NCBI GenBank assembly: GCA_000149265.1
Contig: CH003207.1
Location: 693,307 to 757,306 of the forward strand
Direction: 5' to 3'
DNA length: 64,000 nt
Source of the DNA: Ciona savignyi
Lineage: Eukaryota > Chordata > Ascidiacea > Phlebobranchia > Cionidae
A program made the position numbers and the translations under genes. Under the pieces are notes generated by a model. It was not told the origin of the DNA and made no database searches. It saw nothing but the letters and a program-made list of their open reading frames with translations. The stretch's first letter is position 1. Every line of letters begins with the position of its first letter. Of the stretch, positions 54,795 to 64,000 are shown one piece after another.

Positions 54795-54960
54795 TTTATT
54801 TGCTCCGCCTTTTGACCAGTTACTTCATTTCCTCTGCGAGTTCCTTTCTCTTTAGTTGAACCGGCGCTAAAATCGGTCGACTTTTCGCTTCTTTCGGTTT
54901 TGCAGCTTTAGCTTTCACTTCGTCCTTTATGTTTATATCGCTACTGCCTGGTTATGCTGC
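54795..54960 (-). pseudogene. Antisense broken copy of part of the 56448 gene
   Basis: Read on the minus strand, this matches plus-strand positions about 58005-58165 of the large winged-helix-like gene: CCAGGCAGTAGCGATATAAA, CATAAAGGACGAAG, GCGCCGGTTCAA and ACTAAAGAGAAAGGAACTCG are shared or nearly so. It has a small insertion (an extra AAAGCT), a one-base loss in the TTCAAACTAAAG block that shifts the frame, and scattered substitutions. No other part of that gene was found here. It lies 1.5 kb upstream of the intact gene in inverted orientation. Confidence 0.85.
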
Positions 54961-55860
54961 ATATAATTTTTATGTCGCTTTGGCGACCAAGGCTAAATAT
55001 ACCCAAAGTTAATAATTGATTGGATTTTAGAAGAGTTTTAACAACTGTTGTTTTCCTTTTTTCAGTTTTTAAAGGGACCGCTTCATGTTTTCATCGTGGA
55101 AACAAAAATTAAACAAATTAAACTTGGACCTATTGTTCGAACTATAGTATTCAAACAAATTGTATTTCTTTAACATTTTGCAGTATTGCTGTAAGTTAAT
55201 TCACCATTTCATAGTGGTGCAACAACTGTTATTATGACGTTGTCGACTGAACGATAGCCGAGTTTCGTGCTTGGGAAACCCCCAGTAAATTATCACATGA
55301 CGTCTGGTAACATAATGACAAAATACACAAAGATTTAAAGGGCTTTCTCTTTACTGTTATGAAAGTACAGTGTTCTCTCTCAAGTTATTTAGTTCCTTAT
55401 TGATGTTTAGTAGGCAGGACTAGTAGTTGTGCAGAATTGAAGCGAATGATTCAATGCTAAATATAAACTGCAAGGCAATGTACGTCATTTATGGTTTATA
55501 TAGAGTTGAAGTAGGTGTATATGAGTATATAGAAAACGTCAATACACCTCGTATAGTGCGCAATAATCGTTCAAACACCTACGTAATTATATGATTTAAA
55601 AGAATTGAATTTTAGCTTAAAGGCCATAAAATCAGTTGGACTTTGAAGACGAAGGTAGGTAAAGAAAGATATTGCGGTTTAATACAGATATTACTATAAT
55701 CCTTTAAATGCCCGTAAAGAGATTACGGTTTTAATATGTCAAGATATTTCACAAGTCAAATGATCCTGTTTAAGTATGTAAATAGTGGTTGCCCTTTGCT
55801 CAAGGTTAAAGCATATATTGTTGGATATGATTCTAAGCTTGCACTAGTTGTCATATAGCG

Positions 55861-56035
55861 TCATTGCCTGAACCCAGCGGATCAATGGGTTCTACTAAAT
55901 TGAAGGTCTTAACCATACACAACACACTGCAATAGCTCCGGAAACCCGACTGTATGAGCGAGTTAATGAAATTACCCGTGTCAAATCGCCCGTTGAGTGT
56001 TTCCATTCACAGGAAATAAAACATGAAAATTCCTT
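55861..56035 (+). repeat. SINE-A, headless
   Basis: CATTGCCTGAACCCAGCGGA to the worn tail ATAAAACATGAAAATTCC; the head and central block are lost. Confidence 0.85.
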
Positions 56036-56431
56036 TTCTAAAAGCCTTGGTGATGAAACATTCATTATACATTGTACCTGTATAAAGTCCGCCTATTGTG
56101 TACATTACTTAATTGATGAGGTTAAAAATCAATTGTTATACTTGGGAAGGATAACAATAACCGGAGTGAACAGCAAACGTAACAGGTTTTAGTTCATTTG
56201 TTTTCTTTAAAAACAATTTTTAAAGAACCCACTTTTGAAATAGCAAAAGGCAAGCGAAAAACACGAAAACGACAGTCGTTTCATAACAAACCATATGGAC
56301 AATGTTAAAACAATTTAAGAAAACATTGTAAAACCGGAACAAAAGTGTACCGGCGTCCGGCATTTGTAGTTTCCCATTTTAATTGTTTTCATATTCACAG
56401 ATATTAAAAAACTGTAGCAATTTTCGATCGT

Positions 56432-56446
56432 ATGATTGGTCTTTAA
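56432..56446 (+). promoter_or_regulatory. Minimal upstream ORF before the large winged-helix-like gene
   Basis: ATGATTGGTCTTTAA encodes M-I-G-L-stop and ends one base before the main ATG (56448). It lies after the acceptor ATTCACAG (56393-56400), so it would be in the mature 5' leader. Such an arrangement could lower or tune translation by reinitiation. Confidence 0.5.
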
Positions 56447-56447
56447 A

Positions 56448-59400
56448 ATGACCAGAAATGGCGATGCCGCGTCGGCTATTAGGGAATATCTTCAACAACA
56501 TGGCCCCCAACAGTTGAGTCGCGAATTTCAATCCAATTTTGATGACGTCACCTTCAGGAATGTCAATGTCGACTGGAAATTTGATGACGTCATATTAACA
56601 GATTATGAGAATGACGTAATGACACGTATACAACAGCTCTTGACTAAACAAAGAAAACCTGTCGCGGTTGGTGACGTCATTAATAAAATAAACAGGGAAT
56701 TCCCCGTCGGGGCGAAATATGTTTTCGCGCAAGGGGAAATGGCTGGCATTGTTCGTCTATTGTCGCGTCACACAGGCATGTTTGTATGGAATGACGTAAT
56801 AATAGCATGTGACGATAGACCACCACCAACGCGCGCGGAATACAATCAATTGGAAGAAATAGCTGAATTGATCAGAAACGGCGAGAATACGTTGCTCCAC
56901 TTATCCGAAATATTAAACAAAAGAAACGGATTAAGGGCGTTCGGCAACAAAACGCGACTTAACAAATTCCTACAGCAGCATGGACAATTCTTTACTCTTG
57001 AACCGCATACAATATGTAATGTTCGTGCGGGAATTTACCCGTTTTCACCGATTATTGATAATGAGCACACGTTTAAGGTCCAGTTTCGATCACCGTTGAA
57101 ACTCCAAGCCGCACCCTGCGCTGTGCATGTGGAGTCTACACGTCAGTATTTCGTGAATGTGCTCAAAAAGGGACCGATGACGATCAAAAAACTGGATTCC
57201 GAACTAAACAAAGCATCTGCGCAGGTACTGGTTGCAATCACTCCGTCAAAGAATAAGGAAAATGTTAAAATTTTCATCCAAACTCATTGCAAAGGTCTCA
57301 TTATATGCAATGGTACCGAAGCACGGCTTGTGCAGAACTTAAAGTTTGAGGATTTCTGCAAATCTTTAGTTGGTTTTGCTCCGAATAAAACTCCTGCAGA
57401 AATTCCCGTTGAAGAAATGGTTGTGCCGAACTCTGGGCGCTTCGCGGCACTGGGTGATTATAAGGCGATCATCCCAACCTCCAAGCCGCCAACTGTAACA
57501 AATCAGATCCCAAACCACACCCAGATAATGAACAAAACAGAGTTAGAAGGATTTGAAACAGTGAATCGTCGCAAGCAACCAAAGCGAAGAGATTCCTATT
57601 CCAGCATCGGGCGAGGTACAGTAGGAGTGAAACAGTCCCAACCTTCCAGAGGTAAAAGGTATCACCAAGGAAAAAATGGGGGGTTAGATAGAAATGACCA
57701 TGCTGGGAACAGAAACAAACAAAAGAAAGTTGTTTCGTCAAAACAAGTCAATGGAAAACCCACGACTCCAATAAAGTTGCTTCCCAAAACACAAAATCTT
57801 AAGACACCAGCCATTAATAACCCCCCTAGCTCTGCTAAACCGGCACCAGCCCCTGGTAAACCCGCTAGTTCTGCTAACCTGGCACCACCCCCACTTACTC
57901 AACAAGCCCCGGTGGTACTTATTGAGACAGGAAAACCTAAAAGAAGTCGAAAACGGTCAAATAAATCGAATAAAGAGCCCACAAGTCCCCGAACCCAAGA
58001 TGCAACATCACCAGGCAGTAGCGATATAAACATAAAGGACGAAGCGAAAGCTGCAAAACCGAAAGTAGCGAAAGGTCGACCAAGTTCAGCGCCGGTTCAA
58101 ACTAAAGAGAAAGGAACTCGTAAAGGCCGCAAAGTAACTGGTCAAAGAGCGGAGAAAGTAGATCAATCCTCACGTACCAGAAATGAATGTAAACCATCAG
58201 ATCTTACGAAGAAGTCGTCCAGGCCCAAAAGTGCTCCGGTAGGAAGCGGAAAGAACAAAGATTCAGAAAAACTTTCCAAAGTTGATCTTACGCCGACCGA
58301 TAGGCAGGTGCGACAGACGCATATTAGGGAAACCCCCAACAGCAATACCATTCAGGGAACGGGGAAAAAACAGAATGGAAAAACCAATCATTCGGTGTCA
58401 GCGAAAAATACAGGGTTAAACAACAAAACTAACCAGCAACGAAAGCCCCTTTCAACAATTAGTGCGTCCAGTATTCAAAAAGAACCGTTGAAAACTACGA
58501 ATGGAAAAGGGATCAAATCTAGTACACCAATCAAGGCAACTAAAACCGAAAATAGTCAATCGGCTTCAGGAGATTCACTAAAATCAATAATAGACATAAC
58601 AGCCCCACCATCTACGACAAGAAAGTCCAAGTTACCCGACAAACCCACATCCAACGGCTTTTCGGATGTTGAAAATGAAATCCTTAAAATTCTGGAGCAC
58701 AAAGAGAACATGAACGTGAACATCCTCTATTTGAGGCTTCTCAACGCTAGCGGGTCTACGGAGTTTTCTGACGTCAGCGATTTCGTGAAGGAGATTACCG
58801 GAAGTGACGTCATCACGATGCAAGGGTGTGTGGTGGAACGGAATGAGGTCGAGATTGAAAAGCAAAAAGAATCGCAAAAAGGTAAAATTTCTTTATAAAT
58901 ATTGTTGGACTTTATTACTCCAATGTTTACCATGTGTTTGTCCCTGCTTATTTTCAACTACAGAAAAGTTGTTTAACTTTACCTCTTTCGTTACAGTAAA
59001 GAAAGATTATAAAGAATTTATGTAAAAAAGCAAGCACAAAAATACGGTAAAATTACAATATTTACAACATGTCTATAAAAACACTGTATAACAAAACTAG
59101 TCGTAAAAAGATAAACTATATTTAAAAGAAAACAAAATTTTAAAATTATTTAAATTAATGTTAATAAAATTAGAATCTTAACAAAATGCGTGCATTAACG
59201 CGAGTAAAGCGTGAACTACAGGAAAAATAATCCAACCGATTTTACCTGAATTTGAAAAATTTTAACGAGTTTTACTTCCAGCAAAAAAGAAACGATCGAA
59301 ATCAGCGAAATCTCGGACACCTGATCCCCTCGTTGAATCCATGGAACCAACTAACGAAAGAAGTATCCTTAAAACTGAATATTCACCACCGGTAGATGGC

Positions 59401-60030
59401 GCTAGTGGGGCAAACGTTTCGACCACTGTGTTCAACCAGTCTACAAACACTCAACCGCCGAAACCACATAATCCCACAGCAAGTCCCGACCAAGAAAATA
59501 GTCCCCCATTAAAAATCACCCCTCGCAATAATACCAACCCCATATCCACATATCCCTCCGCCCCCTCCGTTCCAGACACCCCCCAAAGCCCCGAAATACC
59601 GCCCCCTATTATACTCCCACCTGCACAAAACAACCCAATTCTCCTACCTTACCTCCCTTACCTCCTCCGACCTCAAAATCCTAGAACCATTCAACCCAAC
59701 CTGCCAAACCCTTTGGTAAACCAAGACGCATTTATTGCACAATTACCTGGCCCCTTACCGCCAAATCAGTCTATTTTTTCAAACCTACCACAGTCCAACC
59801 CAGAACAACAATATCCCCAACAACTCCCTCAATTTCATCCCAGTAGAATGTTTCCCGCTTTGAGAAACCTTTCCCACCAAAGATACCCGTCAACCCCTGT
59901 ATTAAGAAACATGCGTTTCACCCAGCTGACCCACCCCACCCCCGAAGCTTACAATGAGGGAAACCTACCAAACCCTCTCCACCAACGACCAACCACTAAC
60001 TATCAACGTTCATCGTCACAATTAGATTGA
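56448..60030 (+). CDS. Multi-winged-helix, lysine-rich and proline-rich protein
   Basis: Exons 56448-58881 and 59282-60030, joined in phase 1; about 1,060 residues. The first ATG in frame is 56448. Four segments look like winged-helix modules: ~53-120 (VMTRIQQLLTKQRKPVAVGD), ~133-193 (LEEIAELIRNGENTLLHLSE, then QFFTLE), ~230-295 (RQYFVNVLKKGPMTIKKL) and C-terminal ~737-800. The pattern, a helical pair then F-rich wing, recalls the repeats of Egalitarian/EXD1 or LOTUS-type RNA-binding proteins; this is a resemblance by eye only. Residues ~330-735 are Lys/Ser/Pro-rich and disordered, with a likely nuclear signal (KPKRSRKRSNKSNK, ~495). The last exon starts with KKKRSKSAKSR and is proline-rich. 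It is a tandem duplicate of the 49998 gene. It could bind RNA or DNA; no catalytic residues were seen. Confidence 0.75.
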
Positions 60031-61079
60031 CGAATTTTTAACCGGTTGTTTCGAACCGATGATAGACTTATTAGAATAGTTGCAAACGAGCAATTCAAGT
60101 TGTTAAATATGATTGGGTCGTTACGGATATCCCTTAGTTAAGATTCGGTAACTGTATCGGCCCTGCTAACGATTTAACCCAACAAAAAAGATTAATTTAC
60201 CGGGATAAGTTTCAAACCCATGATGAGCTCTTCATCACCTTTTTTTAAATTTGTATAACCACTGTTGCGTTATTTACACATGTTGTATACATATATATAT
60301 ATACACTACTGTGTGTTTAGTTGTCTAGTTCATGTATTACTACTGTGTAATAAGTACATGTCGTTTGTTCAAACTTACTCGTTTTAAATTAAATTTACGT
60401 TCATTTAAAATTTAATAAGCAACATTGACTAAATTATTTGTTTTACTGCCTTAATGATATATTGTTGTTTTTTCTTTTATACGGGGTAGCTTAAATTCAA
60501 GATAGGCAAGTCACTTTTACATAGAAATCGGTATATGTTCATTAAACATAATGGACTTTGTCACTAAGAATGCTTTTTTTATATAGAAATCGGTGTTTAT
60601 ATCGTGGTAAACATTTGACCACACAATTATTTAAAATGTTTCACCCCTCTTTATTTCAATATCGATTCAATTCATAATTTAATTTACTACTTTTTGTTTA
60701 TGCATATAGTTTAGAGTTGCTGTGTTGTTTTTTGTAGGAGCTGTTGTATAGATTGTAAATATGCCTTTTTTATGTATAAAATTATTTGCTTTTACAAGAA
60801 AGGTTTTTGTGTGGTTTTACGAGTATCAACTTTAACCCGAAGTGTTTTAAAATTATTTTTTATTAGTTCATTATTTTATCTTTAACGCTGTTTTATTAAT
60901 GTTTTTATAGTTTTATTGGTGAAATTCGTGAAAATTGTAACCATCGCGGAAGAATGTCTTTATATTTCAAACCTTTCCTTAACGATTAGGGTTAAAGTAC
61001 ATTTCGAACAATTATCATACGATATGTCTAAATCAAACCATAGTATACTAAACAATTTTAGTATGTTTAGTATACTATG

Positions 61080-61188
61080 AGCATACACAACACACTGCAA
61101 TAGCTCCGGTAACCCGACGGTGGGCGCGAAGTATTCTGACGACCACCCGTGTGTTAACCCCCTGCAATAAAACACGAATATCCTAGAT
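61080..61188 (+). repeat. SINE-A tail fragment
   Basis: CATACACAACACACTGCAAT, CTCCGGTAACCCGACGGTGG, and the end ACACGAATATCCTAGA. Confidence 0.85.
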
Positions 61189-62337
61189 AGTTTTGTGGCA
61201 TCGTCTTAGTTTAACCTATGCTGTGTAGTATGGTTTTATTTACATGTTTTAAATGCTGTACATTTACCGTTTTTGTTTTTGGTGATTGATTTTTATCTTC
61301 AATAGTGCAACGAAAATTAAAAATAAGGTGTTTTAGAATCACGTACAAATTAAGCCGTGTTTAAATTCCGTGTACGAATTCCGTATTCGCACGAATAGCC
61401 AGACGATCGTTATTATTATAGACAGTTTGCATAAATCGGTAGGTAGCATGCAAATTAGATGTTATTTGCACGTTCCAATTGTAATAACTTTTATTGACTA
61501 GCCTTCGCGACCGGTTAGTTTTCGCCATGTTAACTCTAGAATCAGTTAGTCTGAAAGAACATGCAATTTTCATGAACTTAAATGATTCATTGGCTAACTA
61601 GCTAATTACGAGGAACTCTTAAAGGTAAATTCGATGCTATTGTTACGCCGGCAGTAGTGACAAGCGGAATATATTAGTCATATAAAGCCCATTTGTTATT
61701 AGTAGTAGAGGACTGTATTCAAGTGCCCATACTTCGTCATATAATCAATAATTCCGCTGAGCTATGTTATTCTGTGTTTTATTGTGCTGATGTTAACAAA
61801 TAAGAACAACAAACTAACGTGCAGAAAGTATTAAGAACGCATTTGTGTATAATAATCACACTACAGACTGCAGCAGTTAATAAAGTTGTCTGAAAATCTA
61901 TATTAGGTCCATATATTAGTTTCGTACCTAGCTAATTTAGCGATCTAAAGTCAGTATAACCGAAACAAAATGTTGGAGTTTCCGTCGCGTAAAATCTCTA
62001 GTCTAGATCAGGTCATGGTAGTAAAACCGACGGTTTGGATTTTCCCGAAAGGTGTAAAAGTATGTTACTGTATTATACTAGTGACTGTACTTATACAGCG
62101 TTGGAATTTAGGTCAGTGACATCATATGTGCCTATGTGATATGTAGAATAGGTGTTTAGTTCGCATTACTTGTAAATAAGTTAGTTAGTACTCAACAGAC
62201 AGTAGCTCTAAAACGTATTATATATATAGAACACCACACAATAGTGTTTATAGTCTAGCTTAAAACGGTTTAATATGATGTAGCAATCAACTGTAATAAG
62301 ACTCCCTAAACAGTTAAACACGTCTGTTCGCCAGCTT

Positions 62338-62344
62338 TATAAAA
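62338..62344 (+). promoter_or_regulatory. TATA box candidate
   Basis: TATAAAAG in a GC-richer setting (CGCCAGCTTTATAAAAGGAA), about 1 kb before the exon at 63348. It could start a transcript whose first intron ends there. Position is the only support. Confidence 0.25.
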
Positions 62345-62654
62345 GGAAGCCCACAAAACCTACCAGTAGGGTGTAATTAACGCTTAGTATAGCATGTGTA
62401 GTCTGGTTAGGTGCTAATTATGGCATCACAAAAGGCTATATGTTGTATTTATAGTCACAAATGGTATTGAATTATTCAAGTTGATTGTCACGTACAATGA
62501 ACAAGTTTACTTTTTAAAATTACTAGTTAATATTATAACGAACTAGTTTTAGTTTATTTTTTTGCCCTGGTATTAAACAACAAAGATATTATATCAAGTA
62601 TTTGCGACAAAGCAGGAGGTATAGTTGCATTTAAAATATAGATTTGGTGTAAGG

Positions 62655-63025
62655 TGCATTGGTGGTAAGCAAGTAAATTAGAAGTGAATGGTATAATAAA
62701 GTGACAGATAGCGCCTTACCAGAAGACCAGTTAAAATTGCAATTGATATATAGATTAGGTCGATGGCGTCTTACTAGTAGTGGTAAGCAAGGAAATCGTT
62801 AAAATCAAGTAAATTAAGAGTATTTTATTGCAACACATAACATTTTGACAGGAATTTTACATTATATGTCCTTACCAAAATATTAGTTAAAATTGAATTT
62901 AATTATTTATATGTTTAGTGTATAGTATGTTGTTGGTAAGCAAGACACCTTTAAAAGCAAGTAAATAAGGAGCAATTGGTGTTTTAGTGCGACATACAGC
63001 GCTTTTGACTGGAATTTTAAAAATG
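62655..63025. repeat. Degenerate tandem repeat, ~117-156 bp spacing
   Basis: GGTAAGCAAG recurs near 62665, 62780 and 62935; CAGTTAAAATTGCAATT and TAGTTAAAATTGAATTT are about 156 bp apart, as are TTTTGACAGGAATTTTA and TTTTGACTGGAATTTTA. This is an old local duplication. Confidence 0.6.
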
Positions 63026-63355
63026 TTGAATTTTCCGTGACACCTGCGATCATTCAGGTGTGACGCACCACGTGACCATGCGTCGCCTGCAGCAAATAAG
63101 TATAACGACGAGAAGCGCACACGCAAAATTATGTTTATAAGTTGTAGCTTTATAATCAAGCAGTTAAAATTTGGGATTAAAGTCCAGTTAATAAGGAAAT
63201 GATATCAAAATAAGCCAAGCAGAATTAGTGTATATAATAAACCGCCTGCTGATTGTCAGTAAGGAAGGAAATTTAAACAAAAGCGGTTTCCTGGCGATAA
63301 AGTTCAGCATTTTTGTACTAAACTATAAATTTCTATTTCTACTCCAGATGTAGAT

Positions 63356-63499
63356 ATGGCAGATTATTCTTTCAATTCATTTGTGTGTTGTGTGCTGGTT
63401 TGTGTAGCGTTTGTTTATACAAACTACATGGTGTATAGGGTGTATAAGGTGCATATAAGATGTAATGTCGAAGTAGCGAGAAATGATATCAAAATACTG
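63356..63499 (+). CDS. First coding exon of a membrane-anchored protein (partial)
   Basis: Acceptor CTACTCCAG ends at 63347; ATG 63356 follows 8 nt later, and the exon ends CTG|GTAAGT after 48 codons in phase 0. It encodes a short polar start (MADYSFNS), one hydrophobic stretch (~9-24, FVCCVLVCVAFVYTNY) and a basic segment, so a signal anchor is likely. No further exon is recognised before the window ends. Family unknown. Confidence 0.5.
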
Positions 63500-63534
63500 G
63501 TAAGTAGATATGTATATAGAATATGATGTTTATT

Positions 63535-63885
63535 TCCGACAAGTACAATAGACCAGGTTACCACACGGGCAATATTTAAATTACCTTGAAAAATAAGGGG
63601 CGTTATCACAGGAGCTATTCATAAGAATAACGTCGGGTTACCGAAGCCCTTGCAGTATGTTGTGTATGATTGAGGCGTTTTTTAATTTTTAACAAACGCA
63701 CGCTAAGTGTCATTTTCAGGATGTTCACTTAAAAGCGTATTTAGTAACCCGACGATGGGCATAGGGTACTCTGATAAATTGTCCCTATGATACCGCCCCT
63801 TGTATTTCCCGAGATAATTTAAAGATTGCCCGTGTGGTAACCCCGATACTGCCCCAGCCATGCGATTAAACACTAGTATCCCACC
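63535..63885. repeat. Inverted pair of diverged SINE-A relatives
   Basis: 63535-63680 (minus) and 63730-63885 (plus) share GGTTACCACACGGGCAAT and its inverse, then TTTAAATTA and GGGGCG-TATCA. The pair can fold into a hairpin and differs enough from other SINE-A copies to be a subfamily. Confidence 0.7.
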
Positions 63886-64000
63886 CAATTTTGTTCAGTA
63901 TTGAGCATAAAGAAACTTGGTTCAAATTTACTATCAGGTTTAAACTACTTTGAACTGTTTTACTGTACAATCGGACGGTTTCAAACTTAATTTCTACGAA

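Larger units (their letters stand above)
60031..63347. other. Intergenic, AT-rich
   Basis: A SINE-B fragment (60200-60245), a SINE-A tail (61080-61188), a TATA box candidate (62338) and degenerate tandem repeats (62655-63025). No gene is supported; the minus frame at 61361-61573 has no splice or family support. Confidence 0.6.

Noticed and set aside
1-64000. CRISPR arrays, operons with ribosome binding sites, prophage
   Set aside because: Repeat spacing and gene structure are eukaryotic; none of these features is present.

Overview
The window looks like nuclear DNA of an ascidian tunicate, most likely Ciona. This rests on AT-rich non-coding DNA, short introns with GT-AG ends, a complete SZT2 orthologue of metazoan type, very many tRNA-headed SINEs and small MITEs, and splice acceptors lying just upstream of nearly every start codon, as expected where a spliced leader is trans-spliced. 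The species is inferred, not proven. No prokaryotic, viral or CRISPR feature was seen.

Layout. 1-420 is a 20-bp G/C-asymmetric minisatellite. 847-1980 (+) is the 3' end of an ankyrin-repeat gene. 6105-17026 (+) is an 11-exon gene reconstructed from splice sites and codon phase: a death domain, then a TRADD-N-like region, a coiled coil and a helical tail. Its largest intron holds an intronless antisense gene (12078-13562) with a Cys/His cluster and a C-terminal coiled coil. 18619-30133 holds three intronless seven-transmembrane receptor-like paralogues (one -, two +) and, between the first two, a secreted C-type lectin gene with an extra N-terminal exon and a 21-nt microexon. 32047-42507 (-) is SZT2, the large KICSTOR subunit, as one uninterrupted 3,486-codon frame. 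42.5-49.9 kb is repeat-rich: a microsatellite, SINEs, an intact hAT-type MITE, and a 335-bp satellite running into a 793-base assembly gap. 49998-52166 and 56448-60030 (+) are tandem paralogues with a winged-helix-like module, a phase-1 intron and a proline-rich last exon. Between them is an antisense broken copy of part of the second gene. A short membrane-anchor exon (63356-63499) starts another gene that leaves the window.

How the parts relate. The death-domain and ankyrin genes, the lectin and the receptors could all belong to immune or environmental sensing, but that is inference. SZT2 is a housekeeping amino-acid-sensing gene with no evident link to its neighbours. The points most worth following are the inverted fragment of the winged-helix gene, the receptor mosaic suggesting gene conversion, the exon-associated excess of the palindrome TGACGTCA, and the intronless state of SZT2.

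Repeat families, named here for convenience. SINE-A is about 300 bp, with a tRNA-like head, a central block around CTTGGGCAAGGCACTTAAC and a tail ending near ATGAATATCCTATCC. SINE-B is about 100 bp, with a Ser/Leu-tRNA-like head and a B box in GGGTTCGAAACTTGG. SINE-C is a rarer third tRNA-like head. MITE-P has terminal repeats rich in GGAGGGAAGGAGGGAAAC.
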